The notes below the pieces were generated by a model that saw only the letters and a program-made list of their open reading frames with translations, had not been told where the DNA came from and ran no database searches. Of a stretch of DNA of 64,000 nucleotides, positions 41,654 through 51,094 are shown in pieces. Source of the stretch: Pseudoflavitalea rhizosphaerae (GTDB taxonomy: Bacteria > Bacteroidota > Bacteroidia > Chitinophagales > Chitinophagaceae); NCBI RefSeq assembly GCF_003991355.1, contig NZ_RCSU01000010.1, positions 1 through 64,000 of the forward strand, in the 5' to 3' direction. The number at the start of each line of letters is the position of its first letter. Position 1 is the first letter of the stretch. The translations under genes and the position numbers were made by a program.

Positions 41654-44635
41654 ATGTATTTGAATTGTAAAACATATTTCAGCTTTCATTATGGTACTTA
41701 CAGCACGGCAGAACTGGTACAGGCAGGCATGGAAACCGGGGCTACAACATTGGCACTCACTAATATAAATACCACCTGTGATGCCTGGGAATTCGTTTCC
41801 CGCTGCAAAGAATCAGGTATCAAACCTATCCTGGGTGCGGAAGTCCGCAATGGTGATCAGCTGCTGTATATCTTACTGGCAGCCAACAATCGCGGCTTCT
41901 CCTGGATCAATGCGTTCCTGTCTGGTCATCTCTCAGCCAGCAAGCCTTTTCCTGTGAAGGCCGGACAGGAACCATTTTTCCAGGATTTATGGGATGGTTA
42001 TGTAATCTATCCATTGGGTAACAAACCGGCAGAAGAACTGCTGCCCAATGAAATGATCGGTGTGCTTCCCGAAGAGGTGAATAAACTCTTTGGAATGGGA
42101 AATCAGTACAAAGAAAAATTCATCATTCGTCAACCTGTAACCGTACAGAATAAGAAGTACCATAATGTACATCGCCTGCTGAGGGCTGTTGACAAAAATA
42201 TTGTGCTCTCAAAACTGGAATCAGATGCTATCTGTGCAACCACGGAACAGTTTGTGGCGCCAGCAAAACTGTTCGAAGCTTTCATGCAATACCCGTTCAT
42301 TGTCACCAATACATTCCGGCTCATCGATATGTGCAGCATAGAGATGGAATCCGGAACAGACAAGAACAAGAAATTTTTCACCGCCAGCAAAAAAGATGAT
42401 GTGCAACTGCTGCGAAAGCTGGCTTACGATGGTTACCGCATACGGTACGGCAACAATACAAAAGCCATCGACCGGCTCAACAAGGAATTACAGGTGATAG
42501 AAGATCTCGGTTTCACCGCATATTTTCTCATCACCTGGGATTTCCTGCGGTACGCTTCCAACCGTGGCTTCTTCCATGTAGGACGCGGCAGCGGCGCCAA
42601 TTCCATTGTAGCCTACTGTTTGAAGATCACAGATGTGGACCCGCTGGAACTGAATTTATTCTTCGAACGTTTCCTCAACGCCGAGCGCACATCACCTCCT
42701 GATTTCGATATCGATTTCAGCTGGCTGGACCGCGACGAGATCATCGATTACATCTTCAAACGATATGGAGAGCAACATGTGGCGCTGGTGGGCAGCTATG
42801 TCACTTTCCAGTACAATGCCGTAGTGCGTGAGCTTGGTAAAGTGTTCGGTCTTCCTTCCAAAGAGATCGATGACATGGGAGCGCGTGGTTATTATTATGG
42901 CGACAGCAGGAAGGAACGGTTCAATAAACCGCAGAGTGATCAGTACCACTCACTGATCATGCAATACGGAAAGCTGCTGAACAATTTCCCGAACCATCTC
43001 AGTATCCATGCAGGCGGCATGCTGATCAGCGAAGCGCCCATTCATTCCTACACCGCCACCTGGATGCCGCCGAAAGGATTTTCCACCACGCAGATAGACA
43101 TGCATGTGGCGGAAGATATCGGCCTCTACAAGTTCGATGTGCTGAGCCAGCGGGGTCTCGGACATATCAAGGAAACCGTGAGGCTGGTAAAGGAAAACAG
43201 GAATATCAGCATCCAGATAGATGAGGTGGAAAAGTTCAAGAACGATCCTAACGTACAGGAACAGTTGCAAAATGTGAACACCATCGGATGCTTTTATGTG
43301 GAAAGCCCTGCCATGCGGCAGTTGCTCAGCAAACTCAAATGCCGCGATTATCTCACGCTGGTATCCGCCAGCAGTATCATCAGGCCAGGCGTGGCCAGCA
43401 GCGGCATGATGCGGGAATATATCAAACGTTATCATAACCCTGAAACCGTACAACATCTCCATCCACTGATCGGAGAATTATTGAAAGACACATTTGGTGT
43501 GATGGTATTTCAGGAAGATGTGATCAAGGTGGCGCACTTTTTTGGTGGAATGTCCATGGGCGAAGCCGATGTATTGCGGAGGGCCATGAGTGGCAAGTAC
43601 CGCAGCCATAATCGCTTTGCACTGATGAAGGAACAATTCACACGCAATTGCAGGGACAAAGGGTATCCGGACGAGCTGAGTGCAGAGGTTTGGCGTCAGA
43701 TGGAATCCTTTGCCGGGTACAGTTTCTGTAAAGCCCACTCCGCCAGTTTTGCTGTCGAGAGCTTCCAGGATCTATATCTGAAGACGTATTATCCTATGGA
43801 GTTCATGGTGGGTGTGCTGAATAACTTCGGGGGATTTTATTCGCAGGAACTGTACTTCCTGGAATTGCGGAAAACGGGCGCTACCATCCATCTTCCCTGT
43901 GTGAACAACAGTGATTACCTCACCAATATCAGGGGTACCGATGTACACATGGGTTTTGTGAACCTGAAAGGACTGGAGAAAAAACTCATCGAGACCATCA
44001 TCCTGGAACGCAGCCTGCACGGTCCTTTTGAGCACCTGCAGGATTTCATAGAGCGGACCAGGCCCGGAGCGGAGCAACTGAATATCCTGGTAAGGATCGG
44101 CGCACTGCGCTTCACCGGAAAGAATAAAAAGAGACTGTTGTGGGAATCCAATTTCCTGCAAAAGAAGAATACTGAATCGCATATTGGTCACCGTTTGTTC
44201 CAGGAAGCGCCGCTTCAGTTCCGGTTACCGGAGCTGTCGGATAATCCTCTGGACGACCTTCACGATGAAATAGAGCTGCTCGGCTTCCCTTTGCGTAATC
44301 CTTTCGAGCTGGTTGAGCAGGATGAGTCCACCCTGCTGGCCGGCGATCTTCCGAATTACCTGGGCAAGACGGTGACCATGCAGCTCTATTTCATAGATTA
44401 TAAAGCAGTGCCTACAAAAACCCAGGAAGTGATGAGCTTCGGCACCTTCATAGACAGGGACCTCAACTGGGTAGACACTGTTCATTTTCCGGTTGCGCTC
44501 CGCATATACCCTATGAAAGGAAAAGGTTTCTATCGTATCCGTGGGAAAGTAGTGGAAGACTTCGGTGTATTCAGCGTGGAAGTTGATTACATGCAGAAGA
44601 TCGGTTACAAAGAAAGACAATACGCAAACCTTTAA
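41654..44635 (+). CDS. dnaE2: DNA polymerase III alpha-like, DnaE2 type
   Basis: This C-family polymerase of 993 aa is shorter than a replicative DnaE and pairs with a Y-family polymerase gene, as in mutagenic cassettes. The N-terminal PHP domain has lost the usual metal-binding HxH (NCKTYFSFHYG). The palm has FHVGRGSGANSIVAY and the catalytic aspartates in SPPDFDIDFSW near residues 350-354. The helix-hairpin-helix and finger regions follow (SMGEADVLRRAMSGKY, FAGYSFCKAHSASFA). An OB-like fold ends the protein. Two operator palindromes precede it. DnaE2 assignment rests on length and context; a second replicative DnaE elsewhere would be needed. Confidence 0.85.
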   Translation: MYLNCKTYFSFHYGTYSTAELVQAGMETGATTLALTNINTTCDAWEFVSRCKESGIKPILGAEVRNGDQLLYILLAANNRGFSWINAFLSGHLSASKPFPVKAGQEPFFQDLWDGYVIYPLGNKPAEELLPNEMIGVLPEEVNKLFGMGNQYKEKFIIRQPVTVQNKKYHNVHRLLRAVDKNIVLSKLESDAICATTEQFVAPAKLFEAFMQYPFIVTNTFRLIDMCSIEMESGTDKNKKFFTASKKDDVQLLRKLAYDGYRIRYGNNTKAIDRLNKELQVIEDLGFTAYFLITWDFLRYASNRGFFHVGRGSGANSIVAYCLKITDVDPLELNLFFERFLNAERTSPPDFDIDFSWLDRDEIIDYIFKRYGEQHVALVGSYVTFQYNAVVRELGKVFGLPSKEIDDMGARGYYYGDSRKERFNKPQSDQYHSLIMQYGKLLNNFPNHLSIHAGGMLISEAPIHSYTATWMPPKGFSTTQIDMHVAEDIGLYKFDVLSQRGLGHIKETVRLVKENRNISIQIDEVEKFKNDPNVQEQLQNVNTIGCFYVESPAMRQLLSKLKCRDYLTLVSASSIIRPGVASSGMMREYIKRYHNPETVQHLHPLIGELLKDTFGVMVFQEDVIKVAHFFGGMSMGEADVLRRAMSGKYRSHNRFALMKEQFTRNCRDKGYPDELSAEVWRQMESFAGYSFCKAHSASFAVESFQDLYLKTYYPMEFMVGVLNNFGGFYSQELYFLELRKTGATIHLPCVNNSDYLTNIRGTDVHMGFVNLKGLEKKLIETIILERSLHGPFEHLQDFIERTRPGAEQLNILVRIGALRFTGKNKKRLLWESNFLQKKNTESHIGHRLFQEAPLQFRLPELSDNPLDDLHDEIELLGFPLRNPFELVEQDESTLLAGDLPNYLGKTVTMQLYFIDYKAVPTKTQEVMSFGTFIDRDLNWVDTVHFPVALRIYPMKGKGFYRIRGKVVEDFGVFSVEVDYMQKIGYKERQYANL

Positions 44636-44644
44636 GCCCATGTT

Positions 44645-45868
44645 ATGTTCATCAACCATGAGCGACATATCGCTCACCTCGACCTCGACGCATTTTTTGT
44701 ATCTGTAGAATGTTTGAAAAACAGCTCTCTGAAAGGAAAACCATTGATCGTAGGCGGCAGCAGCGACAGAGGTGTTGTGGCAGCTTGCAGCTATGAAGCC
44801 CGTTCTTTCGGCATCCACTCAGCCATGCCGGTGAAATTAGCCAAAAGGCTCTGTCCGCATGCGATCATCCTTCAGGGAGATATGGAATCCTATAGCAACT
44901 ACTCACGACTTGTAACAGATATCATCCGCGATACCGTTCCATTATTCGAGAAATCTTCAGTGGACGAATTCTATGTGGACCTAACGGGAATGGACAAATA
45001 TTTTGGCTGCTACCAGTTCACTACAGAGCTCCGTCAGAAAGTGATGAAAGAAAGCGGACTGCCCGTTTCCTATGCGCTGGCCAGCAACAAGCTCATCAGC
45101 AAAGTGGCCACCAATGAAGTAAAACCCAACGGACAGATCGAGATCCCCTTCGGTTCCGAGAAGACCTACCTGGCGCCGCTCAGCGTAGCCAAGATCCCCG
45201 GCGTTGGAAAAGAAACAGCTTTCCTTCTCCTGCGCATGGGTGTGGAAACAGTAAAAGTGCTCAGCGAGATCCCCTTAGAAATGATGCAGAACCTGCTCGG
45301 CAAGAACGGCATCGATCTCTGGCGACGCGCCAATGGCATTGACGATACGCCCGTTATCCCCTACCACGAGCAGAAATCCATCTCCACCGAAAGCACTTTC
45401 CAGCAGGACACTATCGATGTGGAATTCCTTCGGTCCCAACTGGTACGTATGACCGAAAAGATCGCTTTCCAGTTGCGCGAGCAGAACAAGCTCACCGGCT
45501 GTGTAACGGTAAAACTGCGTTACTCCAATTTCGATACCGTCACCAAACAGCTCACCATCCCCTACTCCGCAGCGGACCATACCCTGCTCAAAGCGGCAAA
45601 GGACCTGTTCGAAACATTATATGAAAGAAGAATGCTGGTGCGACTGCTCGGCATACGCTTCACGCACCTGGTACCGGGCAATTACCAGATCAATCTTTTC
45701 GAAGACACTCAGGAGATGATCAAACTCTACCAGAGCATCGATCATATCAAGCACCGTTTTGGTGAAGGATTGCTGATGCGTGCAAAAGGACTGGAATCGA
45801 TGCCCTCCGAAACCCGCCACTATCCTACATTTCAACGGGCGTCAATTCGGGGTATTCGAAAGGGGTAG
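44645..45868 (+). CDS. dinB: DNA polymerase IV (Y family)
   Basis: This translesion polymerase of 407 aa has the catalytic carboxylates in HLDLDAFFVSVE (residues 11-22) and SSVDEFYVDLT near residue 105, so it should be active. The steric-gate-side motif VVAACSYEARSFGIHSAMP is intact. A helix-hairpin-helix (SVAKIPGVGKETAFLLLRMG) and the little-finger domain follow. It is 9 bp after the dnaE2-like gene, so cotranscribed. The last 44 bp overlap the SRAP gene on the other strand. No imuA gene is present. Confidence 0.93.
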   Translation: MFINHERHIAHLDLDAFFVSVECLKNSSLKGKPLIVGGSSDRGVVAACSYEARSFGIHSAMPVKLAKRLCPHAIILQGDMESYSNYSRLVTDIIRDTVPLFEKSSVDEFYVDLTGMDKYFGCYQFTTELRQKVMKESGLPVSYALASNKLISKVATNEVKPNGQIEIPFGSEKTYLAPLSVAKIPGVGKETAFLLLRMGVETVKVLSEIPLEMMQNLLGKNGIDLWRRANGIDDTPVIPYHEQKSISTESTFQQDTIDVEFLRSQLVRMTEKIAFQLREQNKLTGCVTVKLRYSNFDTVTKQLTIPYSAADHTLLKAAKDLFETLYERRMLVRLLGIRFTHLVPGNYQINLFEDTQEMIKLYQSIDHIKHRFGEGLLMRAKGLESMPSETRHYPTFQRASIRGIRKG

Positions 45869-46625
45869 TTGGATCATTCATAGCCCTGAAATCTTTGGCG
45901 ATGGTATAAGCCGACATTTGTTCTGCCGCAACAGGCGACGCTACAATCTTTTTGATATCCTCCTCACTCAGATCACCGAACAACCAGTCCCATGCCTGGT
46001 CTTCCGACAGGATCAGCGGCATCCGCATTTTTGAATTATGGACCTGTTGCATCAGTTTATTGGCAGCGGTAGTAACAATGGCGAAAGTCTCCACCGTTTC
46101 GCCCGTGTCTTTATCTGTCCAGCTTTGCCAAATGCCCGCCATGAAAAAAACTTCCTGGCCTGGCAACACGATATGATAGGGATATTTGACAGCGGTCTTG
46201 AGTGGTTTGCCCTGCCTGCCGATGGGATGTACATGTCTCCATTCAAAGAATCCCGAGCTCAGCACCAGGCAGCGGCGATGAAGCGCGGCATCCCTGTACA
46301 TTTTTCCAGGTTGCAGCATCTCCTCTCCCACTGCATTGAGTGTGGTGATGGGAGGGTGGAATTTTCCATTGGCATCTTTGTGGCCATTCCGGAAATTGAC
46401 CACAGCCTCACGGTTTCTCAGGTAAGGCGGGATGAATCCCCACTCCATTTGCGTGATCTCGAAATCCTCTTTTCCTTCCACCCGTTTCAGCACCGGCGCC
46501 TGCGAATAATCGAATCCGATGATCATCGGTCTGTTGAGCAATTCCAGTTTGGCAATGGCTTTCTCCAGTTGTTTTAGCCGGATGAACTCAGACCTGGTAA
46601 CCTTCACTCCATTATAGTAGCACAT
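45825..46625 (-). CDS. SRAP-domain protein (YedK/HMCES family)
   Basis: This enzyme shields abasic sites in single-stranded DNA by forming a thiazolidine bond through the Cys2 amino and thiol groups; Cys2 is exposed after Met removal (MCYYNG). The 266-aa protein keeps the other key residues: NFRNGHKDA with Asn, SSGFFEW with Glu near residue 132, and NSKMRMPLIL at the usual site near residue 195 (HNSKMRMP, His). It is convergent with dinB, overlapping its 3' end, and fits the repair theme. Its own promoter would be before 46625, beyond the small hypothetical gene. Confidence 0.93.
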   Translation of the reverse strand: MCYYNGVKVTRSEFIRLKQLEKAIAKLELLNRPMIIGFDYSQAPVLKRVEGKEDFEITQMEWGFIPPYLRNREAVVNFRNGHKDANGKFHPPITTLNAVGEEMLQPGKMYRDAALHRRCLVLSSGFFEWRHVHPIGRQGKPLKTAVKYPYHIVLPGQEVFFMAGIWQSWTDKDTGETVETFAIVTTAANKLMQQVHNSKMRMPLILSEDQAWDWLFGDLSEEDIKKIVASPVAAEQMSAYTIAKDFRAMNDPTTPFEYPELTPVEM

Positions 46626-46634
46626 AGGACAAAC

Positions 46635-46874
46635 TTATTGTTTAATCTTTTCTTCGATCAGGATTCCAATCTTTGCAGCGATCTCGAGCCGTCCTTCCGG
46701 AATGGAGGTCCAGAAATATTTCTTTTCCGCATCCATAGCCCTGGTCACAAAAAACACACCCGGCTTTTTATCATTCGTGATCTTGTAAACCACGCTTTTG
46801 CCGCTGCGGATGATCTCCACTTTGAGAGTATGCTGTTCATAGATGATCTCGAATGGAATGTCCTGCTCTTTCAT
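46635..46874 (-). CDS. Small hypothetical protein
   Basis: This 79-aa protein is not recognised. It is likely a compact alpha-beta fold (IPFEIIYEQHTLKVEIIRSGKS, YKITNDKKPGVFFVTR) with a final helix (LEIAAKIGILIEEKIKQ). It has no signal peptide or cysteine. It lies 9 bp upstream of the SRAP gene on the same strand and is probably cotranscribed with it, so a link to DNA damage is possible. Confidence 0.65.
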   Translation of the reverse strand: MKEQDIPFEIIYEQHTLKVEIIRSGKSVVYKITNDKKPGVFFVTRAMDAEKKYFWTSIPEGRLEIAAKIGILIEEKIKQ

Positions 46875-46906
46875 AACACCTCAATTTACACTTTTTCTGT
46901 TTCCGG

Positions 46907-47075
46907 GTTGTTGGGCCGGGAGGGGTATGAAAGTGCGGGCTGAGGAAACAAACCGGCGCATTTGGAAGTTTACTGGGCTTTCGATGGGTTGGATGGAGCG
47001 GTAGTACAGGGCCGGGCTTCTTCGCTTATGTTTCCAGGGCCCGACTTTTCATACCCCTCCCGGCCCCTGCCAACC
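46907..47075. mobile_element. MITE-like repeat A
   Basis: This 169-bp noncoding element has imperfect terminal inverted repeats: GGTTGTTGGGCCGGGAGGGG at the left and CCCCTCCCGGCCCCTGCCAACC-type sequence at the right. Between them lies TTCTTCGCTTATGTTTCC (18 bp identical, inverted, to repeat B) and GGGTTGGAT, also shared. No transposase is near, so it would need one in trans. Confidence 0.65.
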
Positions 47076-47103
47076 AGCGTGTGCGGGAGATGGATGTTTG
47101 AGA

Positions 47104-47193
47104 ATGTTCAAAAAAAGGCAGGAGCAACTTAAAAAAGTAAAAAAGATTAAGACGCCCAATAAGAAAGTTGCGAAGAAAAAGAAAAAAGAATAG
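47104..47193 (+). CDS. Possible 29-aa lysine-rich small protein
   Basis: The ORF ATGTTCAAAAAAAGGCAGGA to TAG encodes 29 residues, about half of them lysine (for example KKVKKIKTPNKK and KKKKKE at the end). It sits between the two MITE-like repeats. No Shine-Dalgarno or promoter match was seen. Because A-rich DNA reads as lysine, this may be chance. A very basic tail peptide binding nucleic acid is the alternative. Confidence 0.25.
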   Translation: MFKKRQEQLKKVKKIKTPNKKVAKKKKKE

Positions 47194-47350
47194 AGCAAAG
47201 AATGAATAATGAAACAATAAAAAAACGCAACCCATAAATGCTGCCATTACAAAGCAAAGATCAAACCTGGGCCCATCAACGGTTGGTTAGGTATCCCGAT
47301 GCAAACAATGTAGTGTGTTGAAATATCCCTGCCGCACCTCCATGGCTCTG

Positions 47351-47503
47351 TTGGCGGCGCGGATATGAACAAATGGAGCCTTGGAAACATAAGCGAAGAA
47401 GTCCGGCTCAGCACCACCGCCCAATCCAACCCATCAAAAGCCCAAAAAACATTCACCTGCGTTGGTTTGTTTCCACAGCCCATTTGTCATATCCCGCCGC
47501 CAC
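47351..47503. mobile_element. MITE-like repeat B (inverted copy)
   Basis: This 153-bp element is a diverged reverse copy of repeat A. Its ends are TTGGCGGCGCGGATATGA at the left and TCATATCCCGCCGCCACGC at the right, and GGAAACATAAGCGAAGAA in the interior is the exact complement of the matching part of A. The two copies form a ~600-bp inverted pair between the small hypothetical and the TPR gene. Confidence 0.65.
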
Positions 47504-47530
47504 GCAGCAAAAAACAATAAAAGCTGCTGC

Positions 47531-49636
47531 CTATTTAAACAAGCCGACAGCGTTTGCGATCCTGCTGAGGCTGCCGTCAGCAAAGGTCCAGCCGGAGTTG
47601 ACTCCAAGGGTATATCCGAATTCGCCTTCCACTTTGATTTCTTTTTGAGGCAGTTGGTCTTTGCCGATGCCGCCGGGCAGTTCCACTTTTGCTTCGCCTT
47701 TGATGGAACCTTCCGCTTTTACGGCGATGCCTGCATCGATGATCTTATCGTCTTTATCCCAGACGATGTAAAAGGATTGTGTGGCACTGCCGCTGGCTTC
47801 ACCGGAGAAGATGCCCCATTCTTTCGATCCCTGGAATTGCAGTCCTGCGCCGAGGCTCATGGTGGTTTGTTTACTACCGACGAAACTTTTGGTGGCAGTG
47901 AATACCAGTCCTTCACCGGCAGTGAATTCAAATTTCTCGCAATTGAGTTTGATCTTACCAATGATGAATTTGATATCGATATCGATCGGACATTCCATTT
48001 CTTTAGTGCCATCCGATTCATCTTTTGATTGCACTTCAGTTCTTTCATCGTCACAACGACCACCCGCGCAGACGAATGGATCATATGCCAGTCGTTTCAG
48101 TTCGGTAAGGTACTTGCTGCAGGCATCATAGAAGGCGGCACGGGCCAGGTGATCATTGAATCCTGAGAGGTATCCATAGAAGGCGCTGTAGTTGAACTGC
48201 CAGCGGATGAAGCGGAGATGTTCCTTCTGGTAATCCACTTTGGCGGCGGAGATAGCGCCCTGCGCCGCATTGCCGAGCGCTACCTGTTTCTGGCATTCTT
48301 CTTTGCTGAGCCTTTCGATGGCGGCACAATCCGCGCCCCGGCCTTCACCGCAATCATACTGGCTTTTCTTCTGCGCATATTCTTCGGCGATCTTTTCACT
48401 TTTCCCCTTGTACTCCCTGATGAGGCGGTGATAAACGGAGTCAAGCTTATCCATTCGACGGCCGTGATCAGGCAGGTCTACGGTGGCAAGTCGCATGCCG
48501 ATGTCCATCATCTTTCTTGCAGCAGCGATATTCACCGGGCTTCCGATCGATGGAGGAGCGCTGAGTGTAGTGCCGGTCCTGAGGGCATTCAACACCGTCC
48601 TGTTCAGTTTTTCACTTTCCTTGTCGAGCAATTCTTCCCCTTTTTTTCTTTCTGCGGCAGCAAGGTTGTTGTAGGCAGCCGACAGATTGCTTACGAACCG
48701 TCTGAAATCATCGTGCTCTTGTTTGATATAAGGTGCGTCTGCCGGGCCAGTACACTGTTTGGGAAGTTTATATTTGAATTCATTGAAATAAGGAAGATCG
48801 ATGGGAGAGCCAACAGGCGGCAGTTTGGTGTAATAATTCCCTCCGGTGCATTCCTCCAGTCCCTGGATGGCTTCAAGGTTATGGGCGCCTTTGAGCGATT
48901 CCTGGAAATGTTTGATGGCTTCGGTTGTGCGGCCACGTTGCTTCTCTATTTGTCCTGCCGTATTGCGCGCTTCCGGGTGTTGTGGCGATTTCCTGAATAC
49001 ACGCGCAAAATATTTCATGGCCGTATCCAACTGCCCTACTCCCGCATATGCCTGACCGAGATTGTTCAGTAACATGGGATTTTCCGGGAACCTGCTTACC
49101 AGGGTATGAAGGACCGGGAGTGCATGCCTGGCGGCGCCGCCGGCATTGAGCAACGCTCCGAGATTATTGAGCAGTAATGGATCTTCCGGCTTTTTGGCGC
49201 CAGCCTGCAGGAGCAGTAGAATGCCCTGTTCCGGTGCGCCATTGTACCAGGCAGAAACACCCGCTACTCCCATCTTGTCTGCATCTTCACCGAGCGCTTC
49301 CGTTGCTTTTTGGGCAGCCTGGATAGCACCGACTGGCATTTTGGTTTTATAAGCGGTGTAAAGGTTTTGCAGGTAAGAGCTCATGTTGCCATTGCTCATC
49401 GGTTTGGCAGGCAGTGCGGCCAATGCAGCATTATCCCTGGTGGGAAATTTTTTGGGCTTGTTCTCCGCTTTCACTTCTTCTTCCATCGCCTTTTTCATCC
49501 CCGGACCCGACTTTGCCTTCTCTGCCATCTTTTCCGCACGTCGGATCAGTTCTTCCAGTTCTTTTTCAGACATATTTTCCTGGGCAAAAGCGCTGCCCGT
49601 AAGCAGCGCCAATGCCATCATTGCAATAAACTTCAT
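47531..49636 (-). CDS. Secreted TPR-repeat protein
   Basis: This 701-aa protein has a signal peptide (MKFIAMMALALLTGSAFAQ) and so faces the periplasm or surface. A charged helical segment follows (EKELEELIRRAEKMAEKA). TPR repeats are at about residues 110-260 (PLLLNNLGALLNAGGAARHALPVLH, PMLLNNLGQAYAGVGQLDTAMKYF). The C-terminal half has a coiled segment (RKMMDIGMRLATVDLP) and a beta-rich end with repeated aromatic strands (FTAGEGLVFTATKSF, TMSLGAGLQFQGSKEWGIF). It is 20 bp after an OmpA-like gene on the same strand. Its role is unknown. Confidence 0.8.
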   Translation of the reverse strand: MKFIAMMALALLTGSAFAQENMSEKELEELIRRAEKMAEKAKSGPGMKKAMEEEVKAENKPKKFPTRDNAALAALPAKPMSNGNMSSYLQNLYTAYKTKMPVGAIQAAQKATEALGEDADKMGVAGVSAWYNGAPEQGILLLLQAGAKKPEDPLLLNNLGALLNAGGAARHALPVLHTLVSRFPENPMLLNNLGQAYAGVGQLDTAMKYFARVFRKSPQHPEARNTAGQIEKQRGRTTEAIKHFQESLKGAHNLEAIQGLEECTGGNYYTKLPPVGSPIDLPYFNEFKYKLPKQCTGPADAPYIKQEHDDFRRFVSNLSAAYNNLAAAERKKGEELLDKESEKLNRTVLNALRTGTTLSAPPSIGSPVNIAAARKMMDIGMRLATVDLPDHGRRMDKLDSVYHRLIREYKGKSEKIAEEYAQKKSQYDCGEGRGADCAAIERLSKEECQKQVALGNAAQGAISAAKVDYQKEHLRFIRWQFNYSAFYGYLSGFNDHLARAAFYDACSKYLTELKRLAYDPFVCAGGRCDDERTEVQSKDESDGTKEMECPIDIDIKFIIGKIKLNCEKFEFTAGEGLVFTATKSFVGSKQTTMSLGAGLQFQGSKEWGIFSGEASGSATQSFYIVWDKDDKIIDAGIAVKAEGSIKGEAKVELPGGIGKDQLPQKEIKVEGEFGYTLGVNSGWTFADGSLSRIANAVGLFK

Positions 49637-49656
49637 GGCTATACGATCTGTTCTGA

Positions 49657-50946
49657 TTACAATTTGATGAATTCCACTCGGCGGTTCTGTGCCTGTCCTT
49701 CTTTTGTTTTGTTATCACCAACAGGCTGTGCTTCTCCCTTTCCTTCAGCCTGCAGCCTTTCTTCTTCGATCTTATAATCCTTTACCAGTGCGTCTTTGAT
49801 GGCTGCTGCCCGTTTTTTGGAAAGCTCCAGGTTAGCAGCATCATCGCCATCGCTGCTGGTATGACCAACGATCTTTACTTTGAGGTCCTTGTTCTCCTTC
49901 ATCAGGTTGCCGATCTCTTTCAGCACACTGTGGGATTCGGGTTTGATGCTGGCGCTGTTGAGATCGAAGAGGATTCCTGTTGTAGAGAATTTCCCTTCAT
50001 CCAGCAGTTTGTGTCTGGTATCCGGAACGCCAGTAGCCACTTTGATGTTGGAGATATAGAGCCCGAAATTGCTTTCGTTATAAAAAACATAATCGGACAC
50101 ACCGAATACCAGGTTGTTGAAAGGAATGGAAGAACCAACCACTTCAGGAATATCGAAAACCTTGTTGCCATCTATCCAAACGCGTACACGGCTTTTCTGC
50201 ACCTGGATGGCATAGTGAGCAGGTTTGAAATATGATTTGCTGAAAGCCGCAAAGTCCGTATTACCACTGCTGAAACTCTGGCTTCCTTTTTCGCGGGAAT
50301 AGAGCTCTGCTTTGGAAATGAGGTCCAGATTGGGTTTGGTGGTGATGGTCAGTACATTTTTGTCCATCCATTCAGATTCCGACCACAATGATCTATCTGT
50401 CGATTTTTTGGCGCCGCTACTGAACATACCGAATTTGAAACCCGGTAAGAAGCGCGTTCCCTGCGGTGCGGAGCCATCTACGATCAGGTCGAATTCCACG
50501 GTGAAGTTCTCACCGAATGCTTTGTTGTTACCGAAGAGATAAGTAGCTCCTGTGAACATACGCATCCATTTTCCCGGGAAATTCTCCAATGTCACCACTT
50601 CACCTTTTCCCCTGGTATTCCAGCCGAGTGGCAGTTCGCCGATATTATCCTGCGCAAGATCTTCCGCATACAAAACTTTTTCGCCGGGAATGAAATCATA
50701 ACGTGAGTAAGCGGCAATGGGGCTTCTGGCCGTGGTTCCGCCCTGTTTGTTTCCTTCCCCGTTTGTTTTGTTTTCTTCTTCTTTTGTTTTTTCTTTTGGA
50801 GGATCGAGAGATTTGTCGATCTCCCTGTCCACTTTATTGTCCAGTTTTTCCTTTATCTTGTTTTTGGCTTTATTTACCAAACCACCCAACTGAGCTTGTG
50901 AAACGAAGGGTGCAATGAACACACATAACAGAATGAGCTTTTTCAT
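49657..50946 (-). CDS. OmpA-family peptidoglycan-associated protein
   Basis: This 429-aa envelope protein has a signal peptide (MKKLILLCVFIAPFVSQAQ), a lysine-rich helical segment (LVNKAKNKIKEKLDNKVDREIDK), and a middle beta-sandwich resembling a laminin-G/lectin-like fold (FGENFTVEFDLIVDGSAP). The C-terminal OmpA domain runs from about residue 320: ILFDLNSASIKPESHSVL, TSSDGDDAANLELSKKRAAAI and RRVEF, the peptidoglycan-binding pattern. It is transcribed before the TPR gene and probably anchors the outer surface to the cell wall. Confidence 0.88.
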   Translation of the reverse strand: MKKLILLCVFIAPFVSQAQLGGLVNKAKNKIKEKLDNKVDREIDKSLDPPKEKTKEEENKTNGEGNKQGGTTARSPIAAYSRYDFIPGEKVLYAEDLAQDNIGELPLGWNTRGKGEVVTLENFPGKWMRMFTGATYLFGNNKAFGENFTVEFDLIVDGSAPQGTRFLPGFKFGMFSSGAKKSTDRSLWSESEWMDKNVLTITTKPNLDLISKAELYSREKGSQSFSSGNTDFAAFSKSYFKPAHYAIQVQKSRVRVWIDGNKVFDIPEVVGSSIPFNNLVFGVSDYVFYNESNFGLYISNIKVATGVPDTRHKLLDEGKFSTTGILFDLNSASIKPESHSVLKEIGNLMKENKDLKVKIVGHTSSDGDDAANLELSKKRAAAIKDALVKDYKIEEERLQAEGKGEAQPVGDNKTKEGQAQNRRVEFIKL

Positions 50947-51094
50947 ATCGTTGATTTAACGGGAGCAAAACTACTGCGGTCAGTTGTGCGGCTCAATCGC
51001 ATAAACATGCTAACGAAAGGTTGAAGCGGGCTTACCAACTGCATGAGTTGTACATTTGCTTTCAAATCCTGAACCTACTTATCATCCTTTTAAC

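Noticed and set aside
47026-47247. Phe/Leu-rich minus-strand frame between the MITE-like repeats
   Set aside because: The hydrophobic look arises from reading A-rich DNA on the opposite strand; no promoter or family match.
48218-49072. 284-aa plus-strand frame opposite the TPR gene
   Set aside because: It mirrors the coding constraints of the minus-strand gene and shows no domain of its own.
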